Notes: generated from the letters alone by a model not told the origin. DNA of 64,000 nt from DASWJZ01 sp963761005 (GCA_963761005.1 CAVXFK010000018.1:294698-358697); one strand, 5' to 3'; counted from the first letter of the stretch, positions 10,160 through 18,901 are shown. Translations and numbers: made by a program.

Positions 10160-10170
10160 GCGTTCCACCG
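10160..10170. repeat. Right copy of 11-bp direct repeat flanking the IS256-type element
   Basis: gcgttccaccg, identical and in the same orientation as 8803-8813. It abuts the outer end of the right inverted repeat and lies within the Gly-rich coding frame. Confidence 0.7.
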
Positions 10171-10538
10171 CCGCCTCCAATTCCGGTCGAGGTCGCGCCG
10201 CCAGGCGCCGAAGCACTGACCCCCGTTCCGCCCACCGTCGCCCCGACTGAAGCGCCGCCGACGCTCGCACCGGCGCTCGCGCCGCTTCCGCCACCGACGC
10301 TCGCGGACGCGGAACCTCCGCCGGCGCTTGCGCCCCCGCTTACACCACCACCGCCACCGACACTGCCGCCAACGCTCGCTCCGCCGACGCTGCCGCCGAC
10401 GCTAACTCCACCGCCGGAACCGCCAACGCTGACGCCGCCCAAGCCGCCAACGTTCACATCAAGCGCGCCGGCCTGCGTGGCCAGGAGCGCGAGAGCCATA
10501 GCAGGCCCAGCCAGCTTCAGGCCTTTGCATGCCTTCAT
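10160..10538 (-). pseudogene. N-terminal half of Gly/Ser/Ala-rich secreted protein, truncated by IS256-type insertion
   Basis: Begins MKACKGLKLAGPAMALALLA, a Sec signal peptide with AxA-like cleavage near AGALD, after a good GGAGG ribosome site 7 bases upstream. The mature part is almost entirely Gly, Ser, Ala and Val in short imperfect repeats (VGGSGGGVSVGGSVGGASVG). The native frame runs to GGGGT at the element boundary (10160) and then enters the insertion sequence. The lost C-terminus is recognisable at 8626-8813. The paralogue at 10747-11363 shows the intact domain order: signal peptide, low-complexity Gly/Thr region, two-Cys tail. I do not know its function; an exported surface or matrix protein is a guess. 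Confidence 0.75.
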
Positions 10539-10680
10539 TACGTTGCCTCCAGGCCATTTGCCCCTTGGATGCTACGTTGAACCGGTTTCAGAATGGGCTA
10601 GAAGAGTGGTTTCCGTACACTTTAGGCGTGCATTGGATGACCCAACCCGCGCTGCTGTAAGCACTCGCAAGTGGCTGCTG

Positions 10681-10726
10681 AACAAAAAGAAACGGGACCC
10701 CCTGTTGGGAGGTCCCGTCTCTTTTC
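10681..10726 (-). terminator. Rho-independent terminator of the second Gly-rich gene
   Basis: The stem acgggacc / ggtcccgt (10692-10699 and 10711-10718) is followed on the minus strand by TTTCTTTTTG, and on the plus strand by CTCTTTTC, so it can act in both directions. It lies 21 bases past the stop of the 10747-11363 gene. Confidence 0.8.
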
Positions 10727-10746
10727 TTCCGCTCCGTCGCGCTGTT

Positions 10747-11363
10747 TCAGCGGCCGCCGAGCGCCTTGCAGATGGCGACGGTCGCGGCGTCGAAGGCGCC
10801 GGGATTGGCGAGCACATTGCCACATTTCAGCTTCAGCGCCGCAACGTCAGCGTTGTCGAGACTGGCGAGCGCTGTTTGGATTTGCGACGTGGTCACCGTC
10901 GTTCCTGCCCCGGCGTCCCGGTCGGCGCGCCCGGTGTGCCGGTGCTGACCGAGATCGTGCCGTCCGGATTGAGCGAGAGCGTCGCGGTGTTGCCGCCGCC
11001 GGCCGGCGTCGTGCCGGTGCCAAGCGCGACGGAGCCGCTCGGCGTGCCTGTGGTCGTGCCGCTGCCAAGCGTCGCCACCCCGGTGACAGGGCCAGTGCCG
11101 GCCGTCGTCCCGCCACCGCCAAGACCGATGTTGGCAGTCGTATCGCCGGTGCCGCCAAGCGCGCTGCCGCCTGACGCGGACGCCGTGCCGGTCGAGCCCG
11201 TGCCGCCGGGGTCGGCGGCGCTGGCGTTGGTCGTACCTGCGGCGCCGCCGTTACTGCCGACGCTGACGCCGCCGACGCTCAGCGACTGAGCCGACGCCGG
11301 TGCCTCTGTGAAAACGAAAGCCGCGAGGATACACGCGGCGAAGACCAAAACACGTAGGTTCAT
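10747..11363 (-). pseudogene. Second Gly/Thr-rich secreted protein with two-Cys C-terminal domain, frameshifted
   Basis: The start at 11363 gives a signal peptide (MNLRVLVFAACILAAFVF...ASAQS). A low-complexity mature region rich in Gly, Thr, Ala and Ser follows, with recurring GTG/GTTTG steps. At the run of four C at 10908-10911 the frame ends early (PGQERR). In the neighbouring frame it continues as AGTTVTTSQIQTALASLDNA and ends in ALKLKCGNVLANP...VAICKALGGR with a stop at 10747. One missing base in the homopolymer explains the break. The two-Cys tail is shared with the gene split by the IS256-type element, so the two are paralogues. Function unknown. An IS30-type element sits 15 bases upstream of the start codon. 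Confidence 0.72.
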
Positions 11364-11378
11364 GGGCGGATTCAAACG

Positions 11379-11392
11379 GTTGTCGCAACACG
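11379..11392. repeat. Left inverted repeat of IS30-type element
   Basis: ggttgtcgcaacac; pairs with 12799-12812 with a single mismatch. Confidence 0.7.
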
Positions 11393-11404
11393 GATTGTGC
11401 TCAT

Positions 11405-12779
11405 TCACCGAAGCCACTCGTCAAGCGCCTCTGCGGGCGTTTTCCAGCCCAGTGTTTTTCGTGGCCTAGCATTAAGGGCGGCCGCGACGGCGGCGATCTC
11501 GTCGGCGCTGTGGATGCTCAGGTCCGTGCCTTTCGGGAAGTACTGACGCAGCAGCCCGTTCGTGTTCTCGTTGGTGCCACGCTGCCATGGGCTTTGCGGG
11601 TCGCAGAAGTAGACCTGCACGCCCGCGTCGATCTTGAGACGATCATGCTGGGCCATTTCGGCTCCCTGATCCCAAGTCAGCGAACGACGCAGTTCTTCGG
11701 GCAAGGCGATGATGGTGCGCGTAATCGCATCGCGCACGGCCTCAGCTCCATGTCCCGCGAACGCAGGACCATTCTTCATGCGCGGAGCTTCGCCGTGCCC
11801 GGAGAGGCGGGGAAGATGCAGCAACATCGTGAAGCGCGTGGTGCGCTCGACCAACGTGCCGATCGCCGAGCTGCCAAGGCCCAGGATGAGGTCTCCTTCC
11901 CAGTGTCCCGGCACCGCTCGATCGGCCGCTTCGGCGGGGCGTCGACTGATCATGATCTCCGGCGAGACAAAACCTTTGCCGCGCCTGCGTACCCGCGCCC
12001 TGGGCACCCGCAACACGCGTCCTGTTCGCAAGCAGGCGGTCAGCTCGCGGCGCAGCGCTCCCCGGCCCTGAACGAAGAGGGCCTGATAGATGGCTTCGTG
12101 GCTGATGCGCATCGTCTTGTCGTCCGGGAAGTCGATCGGCAAGCGTCGAGCAATCTGCTCGGGGCTCCAGGACCTAGCCCATCGCCGATCCTTTCGCGGG
12201 CCATGCCGCCGGCCCTTCCACGGAACGGCAGGACCAGGAATGGGAGCGCCACTCGGGGCCACCACGACGCCGGCAAGTCTGTCCTCCACATAAGTGCGTA
12301 AGGTGTTATTGAGCGCAAGCTTGCTCGGTTTGGGGCGACGGGCCGATCGGTCAGCATGCCACTGGGCAGTCGTCGCCCGATACTCCAACCCGCCACAGCG
12401 GGTAGCCGCATTGCGCCGCAGCTCTCGCGAGATTGTCGAGGTGGCCCGCCCGAGGCGGCGTCCAATCGCCTGCATGGAATGACCCTGTACCCCTGAGAAG
12501 GGCGATCTCCTCGCGCTCTACCAATGACAGGTACCGCCCGCAGAGCGGCTTCGCTGAGGGTCTGAACGTCACTGGTGGCATGCCGCCCGCCTGTCGGAAC
12601 AATCTAGTCCCCACAGGCTGCGACATCCCAGCCGCCAGCGCAGCATCCTCGCTGGTCATTCCCTGCGTGATCCCCAACCAGAATCGCTGGAGTTCAGATC
12701 GCCCCGCAACAGGTGGCCGTCCTGGTGAAGGTAATGGTGCTCGTCCAGACCGTGCCGATCGTCGCTTTCCAGTACTCAT
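11405..12779 (-). pseudogene. IS30-family transposase, frameshifted
   Basis: A DDE transposase of about 457 residues. The first frame starts at 12779 after AGGAGG (MSTGKRRSARSGRAPLP...) and carries the N-terminal helical region to EEIALLRGTG. At the run of four C (12490-12493, read as GGGG) one extra base shifts the frame. The rest continues as HSMQAIGRRLGRATSTISRE, a helix-turn-helix typical of IS30, and then the catalytic core: GHWEGDLILG (Asp), LTWDQGAEMAQH (Asp) and GTNENTNGLLRQYFPKGTDL (Glu). All three catalytic residues are present. Removing one base gives an intact family member. Confidence 0.88.
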
Positions 12780-12798
12780 CGCAACCTCCTACTTCGGA

Positions 12799-12812
12799 GT
12801 GTTGCGACGACC
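12799..12812. repeat. Right inverted repeat of IS30-type element
   Basis: gtgttgcgacgacc, reverse complement of the left end with one mismatch; it lies just outside the ribosome site of the transposase. Confidence 0.7.
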
Positions 12813-13025
12813 ACTTGAGTCCGCTATGTATTCCTCCGTCTCTTGCGCAATCGCGACGTCAGACGAATGCGATCGGAGACGATACGCCTACCCACGGTTG
12901 GCGGTTCCCGTAGATGCAAGAAGTGGTTTAGTCTCACTTAACTTGCCGCACGGGACTGCAAATTCTCAAGCTTTCCACGAATTGCAGGACCGCGCCCCAG
13001 CTGGGCGACCGGCGCTTCGAGGGCT

Positions 13026-13784
13026 TCAGCGAAGCGCTGCGATCGACGACACCTTACCCACGTCGATGGCGACGCCAGCGGTCGCGAGGCGCTCGAAAAG
13101 CTTCGCCGCAGCGGCGCGCGTTGCCGCGTCCCACGCTGCATTCAGCGATGCGGCGAGCTGCGCCTCCGAGCGCAGGATCACGCCGTCGTCCAGCACCTTC
13201 AGATGATTGGCGGCGAGCGTCGCTCCAGTCGTGGTGATGTCGACGATCAGATCCGCGGTGCCGGCGGCGGGTGCGCCTTCCGTCGCGCCAAGGCTTTCCA
13301 CAACGCGGTAGAGTGCGATGCCGTGATGCGCGAAGAAGCCCTGCGTCAGGTTCCAGTATTTCGTCGCGATCCTGAGCCGGCGACCGTGACGCGCCCGGAA
13401 CGACGCTGCGACGTCGTCGAGGTCTTCCATGGTCCAGACGTCGATCCAGAGCTCCGGCACCGCCACCACCACGTCGGCGCGGCCGAAGCCGAGGCTTGCA
13501 AGAAGCGCGACCTTCGCCGGCCAGTCCGCGACCGTTTCGTGCACGAGGTCCGCGCCGGTGATGCCGAGATGCGCGTTCCCGGCGGCAAGCTCGCGCGCAA
13601 CTTCGGAGGCGGAGAGGAAAGCGACCTCGATGTCGCCCTCGATTTCACCGGGGCCAACGACACGGCCGCGATAGCCGCGCGCGTCGCGCTTCTCGACCTT
13701 GAGGCCGGCGCGCTCCAGAAGCGCCTCCGAATCCTCCATAAGCCGGCCCTTCGAGGGGAGCGCGATGACGAGCGCGCCGTTCAT
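13026..13784 (-). CDS. hisG: ATP phosphoribosyltransferase catalytic subunit (short form)
   Basis: HisG joins ATP and PRPP, the first step of histidine synthesis. At 252 residues it is near the short form that lacks the C-terminal regulatory domain and needs HisZ for activity. Recognisable segments are ALPSKGRLMEDSEALLERAG at the N-terminus, the lobe DADVVVAVPELWID-like region, and the PRPP-binding loop LIVDITTTGATLAANHL. The start codon overlaps the hisZ stop (ATGA at 13781-13784), so the two subunits are coupled. It is the last gene of the hisS-hisZ-hisG run. Confidence 0.95.
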   Translation of the reverse strand: MNGALVIALPSKGRLMEDSEALLERAGLKVEKRDARGYRGRVVGPGEIEGDIEVAFLSASEVARELAAGNAHLGITGADLVHETVADWPAKVALLASLGFGRADVVVAVPELWIDVWTMEDLDDVAASFRARHGRRLRIATKYWNLTQGFFAHHGIALYRVVESLGATEGAPAAGTADLIVDITTTGATLAANHLKVLDDGVILRSEAQLAASLNAAWDAATRAAAAKLFERLATAGVAIDVGKVSSIAALR

Positions 13785-14869
13785 TCGCCCGCCTCCACCT
13801 GGTCGAGCCGCATGGTGAAGCCGACGGCGGGCACCGGCTCTGGCGCGCCGAGCATCTCCATCATGCGGTCGTAGCGGCCGCCGCCGATCAGCGGCTCCGC
13901 CATGCCGGCGGCTCGAACCTCGAAGACGAGGCCCGTGTAGTAGTCGAGCGGGCGGCCGAAGCCGGCCTCGAAGCGGATTGCAACCGAAGCTGCGCGCCGA
14001 GCGATCGCCTCGGAGCGCCCGGCGAAGAAGGCGAGCGCGTCGGAGAGATCGAGGCCGTATTTCCGTGCGAAGGCGCGAAGCGCGTCGGCAGCGGCCGAAA
14101 GCTCCGCTTTCAGCTCCAGATATTCGCCGACTACTTTCGCGGCGCGCGCAGCGATAGCCGCGTCGGGAATCGCGCGCTTCGACAGGAAGCGCTCGGCGAC
14201 TTCTTCCGGCGCGCGGCCGGCGCCATCCTGGTGGCCGTGCGCGGCGTGGCGCTCGACAAGCAGCGCAACGAGGCCTCCTTCGTCGTCGGCGACGGTGCGC
14301 AGCTCCTTGTCGAGGCGGCGATCCTCTGCGTCGCGCGGCTCGACCATCCGTTGAAGGTTCGCCGCCATCACCTTGGGCAGGCCAAAGGAATGTCGAAGCC
14401 GTCGCCGCCAGCGGCCGGGAAGGCCGAGCGCGCGGAGCAGCGCATCGAAAAGCGTGATGTCGCCGAGCCTCACCGCGATCTCCCCGGGCGCGGCCTCAGC
14501 GGCGCAGGCGATGGCGAGCGCCAGCCCTTCAGCATCGGCGGTCAACCGATCGGCACCGCCGATATCCTCGTAACCGGCCTCAAGCCGCTCCGGCGAGCCC
14601 TGATCGTGGCGGCGGAAGACGAGGCCCTGATAGGCGTAGCGCGCCGGCCCGTCGCCGCTCTGCAAATGCGCGAGGCAGACGGGGATGGTGAAGTCGGGAC
14701 GAAGCGCCAGCCGCTCGCCCTGCGGTCCCTCCGTCACGAACATCCTTCTGCGGATGTCCTCGCCCGCCGTCTCCAGGAACGGGTCGGCCGGATGCAACAC
14801 CGGCACGTCGACGAAGCGCGCGCCGGCGCGGTCGAAGAGCGCGCGAAGGCGAAGGCGGAGCGAGGACAT
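13781..14869 (-). CDS. hisZ: ATP phosphoribosyltransferase regulatory subunit
   Basis: HisZ, 362 residues, is a catalytically inactive histidyl-tRNA-synthetase-like protein. It forms a hetero-octamer with short HisG and confers activity and histidine feedback. It keeps the class II synthetase frame: a motif-2-like region RYAYQGLVFRRHDQG and the segments RPLDYYTGLVFE and LIGGGRYDRMMEMLG. I prefer the ATG at 14869 (MSSLRLRLRALFDRAG); the frame is open to 14902, but that extension enters the palindromic repeat region. It is followed by hisG with a 4-base overlap. Confidence 0.92.
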   Translation of the reverse strand: MSSLRLRLRALFDRAGARFVDVPVLHPADPFLETAGEDIRRRMFVTEGPQGERLALRPDFTIPVCLAHLQSGDGPARYAYQGLVFRRHDQGSPERLEAGYEDIGGADRLTADAEGLALAIACAAEAAPGEIAVRLGDITLFDALLRALGLPGRWRRRLRHSFGLPKVMAANLQRMVEPRDAEDRRLDKELRTVADDEGGLVALLVERHAAHGHQDGAGRAPEEVAERFLSKRAIPDAAIAARAAKVVGEYLELKAELSAAADALRAFARKYGLDLSDALAFFAGRSEAIARRAASVAIRFEAGFGRPLDYYTGLVFEVRAAGMAEPLIGGGRYDRMMEMLGAPEPVPAVGFTMRLDQVEAGE

Positions 14870-14903
14870 CACTCGCTCGAAGACGGCTCGACACCGGCAC
14901 ATT

Positions 14904-15015
14904 CCTCTCCCCGGAGGGGAGAGGTCGGCCGAGCGAAGCGGAGGCCGGGTGAGGGGCCCCCCTCACCCGCCGCATGCCTGTCGGCCTGCGGCGACCTCTC
15001 CCCGGAGGGGAGAGG
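14904..15015. repeat. Palindromic repeat element between hisS and hisZ
   Basis: Two identical copies of the palindrome cctctccccggaggggagag(g) (14904-14924 and 14995-15015) bracket a centre that itself folds: gggtgagggg / cccctcaccc (14947-14969) and a ggccgc-type stem. This is a mosaic of short GC-rich palindromes of the kind dispersed in rhizobial genomes. It lies in the 197-base gap within the his operon and may stabilise or attenuate the message. A distant relative, sharing the tcaccc and ctctccc blocks, is at 45486-45598. Confidence 0.75.
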
Positions 15016-15066
15016 AACGGCGCCAATCGGACGCGTGCCAACCCGGCTTCGGATGAGCATGTTTTG

Positions 15067-16500
15067 CTAGCCACGCTGCTTCTTGAGCAGTTTCTTCACT
15101 TCCGCGACGATGTCGTTGGCGGAAACCTCGAACTGGCCGGGGCGCTCTTCCTTCCAGGCCGCATGATTCTCGCCTATCGCCGCCGCCTGCGCCTTGCCGG
15201 CAACAAGGTCCTTGATCTGCAGCTTGCCGGATTCGAATTCCTGGCTGCCGGCAATGATCGCGGCCGGAGAATTTCTCCGGTCTGCATATTTGAGCTGCGC
15301 CTTCATGCCGGAGGCGCCGAGATACATCTCGGCCGCGACGCCGGCGCCCCTCAGATCGGCGACGATCTTCTGGTAGTCGGCGAGGCGCGCCTTATCCATC
15401 ACCGTCACGACGACAGGACCGTTCATGCCTTCATCGCCGAGCTTGCCGACGGCCTTCAGCGCGGCGGCGAGACGCGATACACCGACGGAGAAACCAGTCG
15501 CCGGCACGTCCTCTCCGCGGAAACGTCCGACGAGGCCGTCATAGCGCCCTCCCCCGCCCACCGAGCCAAAGACGACGGGCTGGCCCTTCTCGTTCGGCAC
15601 TTCGAAAGTGAGCTGCGCCTCAAAGACCGGGCCGGTATAGTACTCGAGGCCACGGACGACAGATCGATCCTCCGTTATGCGGTCAGAGCCGTAACCAGCA
15701 ACCCGACAAAGAGATGAAATATCGTCAACGTCGGCCGTTGTGACATTTCGGAGAGTTACATCGGGAACGCCAGTTATATAGCCGACGACCGTTCCCGTCT
15801 GGCTATCGCTCAATCCCGCGCCTTTTGTGAAATCACCACTCTCGTCTTTGCGGCCGTCGCCAAGAAGTTGGCGAACACCGGGTTCACCGAGCCGATCCCA
15901 TTTATCGATTGCTCGAAGCACCGCGAGTTTTTGTCGTTCATCACGCGCGTCGATCGCATCCATCACGCTGTCGAGCCCTTTGCGTGAATGGACCTTTATG
16001 ACGTATTGCCCGAGCTCGAATCCAAGCGCCTCCATCGTGTCGGCGGCCATCATGCAGATCTCCGCGTCGGCGGCGGGCGAGGCCGAGCCGACCGTATCGG
16101 CGTCGAACTGCATGAATTGGCGGAAGCGGCCCGGCCCCGGCTTCTCGTTCCGGAAAACCCAACCCGCGCGGTAGCTCCGATAAGGCTTCGGCAGGCGCTC
16201 GTAATTCTCCGCCACGTAGCGCGCGAGCGGCGCAGTCAGGTCGTAACGGAGCGACAGCCAAGACTCGTCCTCGTCCTGGAAGGAGAACACGCCCTCGTTC
16301 GGGCGGTCCTGGTCGGGCAGGAATTTTCCAAGCGCCTCCGTGTATTCGACGAAGGGCGTCTCCACCGGCTCGAAGCCGTAGCGCTCGTAGACGCGCTTGA
16401 TCTTCGCCATCATCTCGTCGACGGCGCGGATATCCTCCGGCCCGCGATCGGCGAAGCCGCGCGGCAGTTTCGGCTCAAGCCTGCTCTTCCTGTCGGCCAT
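15067..16500 (-). CDS. hisS: Histidyl-tRNA synthetase
   Basis: A class II aminoacyl-tRNA synthetase of 477 residues that charges tRNA-His in the cytoplasm. It shows motif 2 (YRAGWVFRNEKPGPGRFRQF), the histidine-specific HisA loop VVRGLEYYTGPVFE, a GGGGRYDGLV segment and motif 3 around ATGFSVGVSRLAAAL. The C-terminal anticodon-binding domain follows (VVVTVMDKARLADYQKI...). It is the first gene of a run with hisZ and hisG, a common alphaproteobacterial arrangement since hisZ arose from hisS. Confidence 0.97.
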   Translation of the reverse strand: MADRKSRLEPKLPRGFADRGPEDIRAVDEMMAKIKRVYERYGFEPVETPFVEYTEALGKFLPDQDRPNEGVFSFQDEDESWLSLRYDLTAPLARYVAENYERLPKPYRSYRAGWVFRNEKPGPGRFRQFMQFDADTVGSASPAADAEICMMAADTMEALGFELGQYVIKVHSRKGLDSVMDAIDARDERQKLAVLRAIDKWDRLGEPGVRQLLGDGRKDESGDFTKGAGLSDSQTGTVVGYITGVPDVTLRNVTTADVDDISSLCRVAGYGSDRITEDRSVVRGLEYYTGPVFEAQLTFEVPNEKGQPVVFGSVGGGGRYDGLVGRFRGEDVPATGFSVGVSRLAAALKAVGKLGDEGMNGPVVVTVMDKARLADYQKIVADLRGAGVAAEMYLGASGMKAQLKYADRRNSPAAIIAGSQEFESGKLQIKDLVAGKAQAAAIGENHAAWKEERPGQFEVSANDIVAEVKKLLKKQRG

Positions 16501-16526
16501 CTTGGGCGAAACGCGTTCTCAAAATG

Positions 16527-16563
16527 CCAGAAAGCCCGCCATTCGACAGACTTCGGGGCGGGC
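16527..16563 (-). terminator. Possible terminator between DUF930 gene and hisS
   Basis: Minus-strand stem gcccgcc / ggcgggc (16557-16563 and 16534-16540) with a 16-base loop, followed by TTTCTGGCATTTT. It would end transcription of the DUF930 gene before hisS. Confidence 0.5.
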
Positions 16564-16634
16564 GGCGTCTTAGTAGCGGGATGCCGGCACGGCGGCAACC
16601 GGCGGCCGATCCCCGAAACGGGGCCTCCGGCCGC

Positions 16635-17066
16635 TCAGTCCCAGAGCTGGTACTTGTCCCAGTCGCTTTGGGGGATGGCGTCGCCGATCTTGTAGCTGAA
16701 ATCGAGCACGTCCATGTGGTCGGGCGACGTCTTGCAGACGTAGGAGAGCCGATACCACTTGCCCTTCGAGCGGAAGGCGGCGCCGTCGCCTTTCAGCGAA
16801 TCGCCGTCCACCTTCGCGTCCTGCGTGGCGCCGGCCACGACGCGCTCCGGCCTGTAACCCTTCTTGTCGCTCGCGATGCGGCTCATCGCCTCGATGTCAC
16901 AGCGCTGCTCGAGCCTGGCGCTGAGATCAAGCTCCTTCAGCCCCCTCACGATTGCAGGCTCAAGCGCGGCGCTCGGAGACGCAAGTGGCGGCGCAGCCGC
17001 GAGCGACACGGCGAGGATCATGACACTGCAGAACGGGGCGATACGCAGATACACGGGGCTGGTCAT
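16635..17066 (-). CDS. DUF930-domain secreted protein
   Basis: A 143-residue protein with a signal peptide (MTSPVYLRIAPFCSVMILAV...LA). Its mature domain matches the DUF930 pattern familiar from rhizobia: LEQRCDIEAMSRIASDKKGY, then PERVVAGA, GAAFRSKGKWYRLSYVC, and a DFSYKIGDAIPQSDWDKYQL ending. The two Cys (RCDIE and SYVCKT) probably form a disulfide. Function is unknown; periplasmic location is inferred from the signal peptide. It starts at ATG 17066 behind GGAAGAG. Confidence 0.82.
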   Translation of the reverse strand: MTSPVYLRIAPFCSVMILAVSLAAAPPLASPSAALEPAIVRGLKELDLSARLEQRCDIEAMSRIASDKKGYRPERVVAGATQDAKVDGDSLKGDGAAFRSKGKWYRLSYVCKTSPDHMDVLDFSYKIGDAIPQSDWDKYQLWD

Positions 17067-17260
17067 CTCTTCCGGCTCGTTCGTTTACGAATCCAGCACG
17101 TTGCGGACAAACGCTTAGTAGCGAGATGAAGGGATCGCGGCAACAGGTTGGCGCGGGGGGCGACCCTCACGCCTTGTGGGAGAGGATGCCCTTCGCTTTG
17201 CGGCGGGACGGGTCGGGGATAACGTCGCCCGCGTGCCACAACGCGCGCAGGGGCTGACGC

Positions 17261-18889
17261 TTGATCGAAACAGACGCCGTTATCATCGGGGCCGGGCACA
17301 ACGGCCTCGTCTGCGCCGCATATCTCGCGGCAGCCGGGTTGAAGGTCACAGTGCTCGAGCGCCGCCACGTCGTCGGCGGCGCGGCCGTCACGGAGGAATT
17401 CCATCCGGGCTTCAGGAACTCCGTCGCCTCCTACACGGTGTCGCTGCTCAATCCGAAGATCATTCGCGACCTCGCGCTCCCCGCACACGGGCTGCGGATC
17501 GTGGAGCGCAAGCTCGCGAACTTTCTGCCGCTTCCCGACGGGCGGCATCTCAAGGTCGGCGCCGGCAGGACCAAGGCGGAAGTAGCGAAATTCTCCAAAA
17601 AGGACGCCGAACGGCTCGACCAATATTCGGCGCGGCTCGACCGCGTCGCGGAGGTACTCAAGAGCCTCGTCCTCGAGGCGCCGCCGAATGTGCTCGCCGA
17701 GGGCTGGAGCGTTCTTCCCGAGCTTCTGAAAGCCGCGCCGCTCGGCCGCCGGCTCGGCTGGCTCGACGCAGAGGCGCGCACCGACTTCCTCGACCTGCTT
17801 CTCAAGTCGGCTGGCGACTTCCTTGATTCCTGGTTCGAAAGCGATCCGATCAAGGCGGTCTTCGGCTTCGACGGCATCGTCGGCACCTATCAGAGCCCCT
17901 ACGCGCAGGGCACCGCCTATGTGCTCCTCCACCACGTCTTCGGCGAGGTGAACGGGAAGAAGGGCGTGTGGGGTCACGCAATCGGCGGCATGGGCGCGAT
18001 CACCGAGGCGATGGCGACGAGCTGCGCTGCGCGCGGCGTCGATATCCGCACCGATAGCCCGGTGCGTGAGGTGATCGTGGAGAAAGGGCGCGCAGTCGGC
18101 GCGGTCACGGAGGCCGGCGAGATTTTTCGCGCGAGGATCGTCGTCTCCAATCTCAATCCGAAGCTGCTCTTCACGCAGATGCTCGATCCGGCGGCGCTGC
18201 CGGCCGAATTCCTGCGGCGCATGACACATTGGCGCTCCGGCTCCGGCACCTTCCGCATGAACGTTGCGCTCTCCGAGCTGCCGGATTTTTCCGCGGCGCC
18301 CGGGAAGGCGCTCGCCGAGCACCACACGGCCGGGATCATCATCGGCCCGAGCCTTTCCTACATGGACCGCGCCTTCCTCGACGCGAGGGCGCACGGCTGG
18401 TCGCGCGCGCCGATCGTCGAGATGCTGATCCCCTCGACGCTCGACGACACGCTGGCGCCGCCCGGAAAGCACGTCGCAAGCCTCTTCTGCCAGCATGTCG
18501 CACCGGAGCTACCGGAGGATTTTCCCGGCGGCAGCTCCTGGGACGACCACAAGGACGAGGTCGCCGACCTGATGATTGCGACCGTCAACGCTTACGCGCC
18601 GAATTTCGCGTCTTCGGTCATCGCGCGGCAGGTGCTTTCGCCGCTCGATCTTGAACGCACCTTCGGGCTTCTCGGCGGCGACATCTTCCACGGCCAATTG
18701 TCGCTCGACCAGATCTTCTCCGCCCGCCCGGCACTCGGCCATGCCGACTATCGCGCGCCAATTCCGGGCCTCTATCTCTGCGGCTCCGGCACGCATCCGG
18801 GCGGCGGCGTGAGCGGCGCGCCGGGCCACAACGCGGCGCGGGAGATCCTGCGCGACGCAAAGCGCCGGCGCATCGCGTCGATTACATAG
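17261..18889 (+). CDS. CrtI/PYROXD2-like FAD-dependent oxidoreductase
   Basis: A 542-residue flavoprotein. The N-terminal dinucleotide-binding fold is clear: AVIIGAGHNGLVCAAYLAAA followed by the acidic end VTVLERR and the second glycine motif VVGGAAVTEEFHPGF. The C-terminal FAD motif is LYLCGSGTHPGGGVSGAPGH, close to phytoene-desaturase-like proteins. Such enzymes oxidise or isomerise hydrophobic substrates. No carotenoid genes are nearby, so a carotenoid role is unlikely and the substrate is unknown. The most plausible start is TTG at 17261, after AGGGG at 7 bases; no better ATG exists before the glycine motif. Confidence 0.88.
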   Translation: MIETDAVIIGAGHNGLVCAAYLAAAGLKVTVLERRHVVGGAAVTEEFHPGFRNSVASYTVSLLNPKIIRDLALPAHGLRIVERKLANFLPLPDGRHLKVGAGRTKAEVAKFSKKDAERLDQYSARLDRVAEVLKSLVLEAPPNVLAEGWSVLPELLKAAPLGRRLGWLDAEARTDFLDLLLKSAGDFLDSWFESDPIKAVFGFDGIVGTYQSPYAQGTAYVLLHHVFGEVNGKKGVWGHAIGGMGAITEAMATSCAARGVDIRTDSPVREVIVEKGRAVGAVTEAGEIFRARIVVSNLNPKLLFTQMLDPAALPAEFLRRMTHWRSGSGTFRMNVALSELPDFSAAPGKALAEHHTAGIIIGPSLSYMDRAFLDARAHGWSRAPIVEMLIPSTLDDTLAPPGKHVASLFCQHVAPELPEDFPGGSSWDDHKDEVADLMIATVNAYAPNFASSVIARQVLSPLDLERTFGLLGGDIFHGQLSLDQIFSARPALGHADYRAPIPGLYLCGSGTHPGGGVSGAPGHNAAREILRDAKRRRIASIT

Positions 18890-18901
18890 GGAGGCCCGCG
18901 G

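Larger units (their letters stand above)
11379..12812 (-). mobile_element. IS30-family insertion sequence
   Basis: An element of about 1.43 kb bounded by inverted repeats ggttgtcgcaacac (11379-11392) and its near-complement gtgttgcgacgacc (12799-12812), with one mismatch in 14. It carries one IS30-type transposase on the minus strand. The left end lies 15 bases from the start codon of the Gly-rich gene at 11363, so the element has separated that gene from its native upstream region. Short target duplications are usual in this family; none is convincing here. Confidence 0.82.

Noticed and set aside
10200..10480. Dense short direct repeats suggesting a CRISPR or satellite array
   Set aside because: The period follows codons for Gly, Ser, Val and Ala inside a signal-peptide ORF; there are no regular spacers of constant length.
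8852..12779. Programmed ribosomal frameshifting in the two transposases
   Set aside because: IS256 and IS30 transposases are normally single frames, and no A-run slippery motif is present; similar breaks occur in housekeeping genes in this window.
17063..18496. Long minus-strand ORF opposite the CrtI-like gene (also 25477-27132, 31738-32865 and others)
   Set aside because: These are antisense shadows of GC-rich genes: biased towards Arg, Ala and Gly, without family motifs, opposite confident genes.
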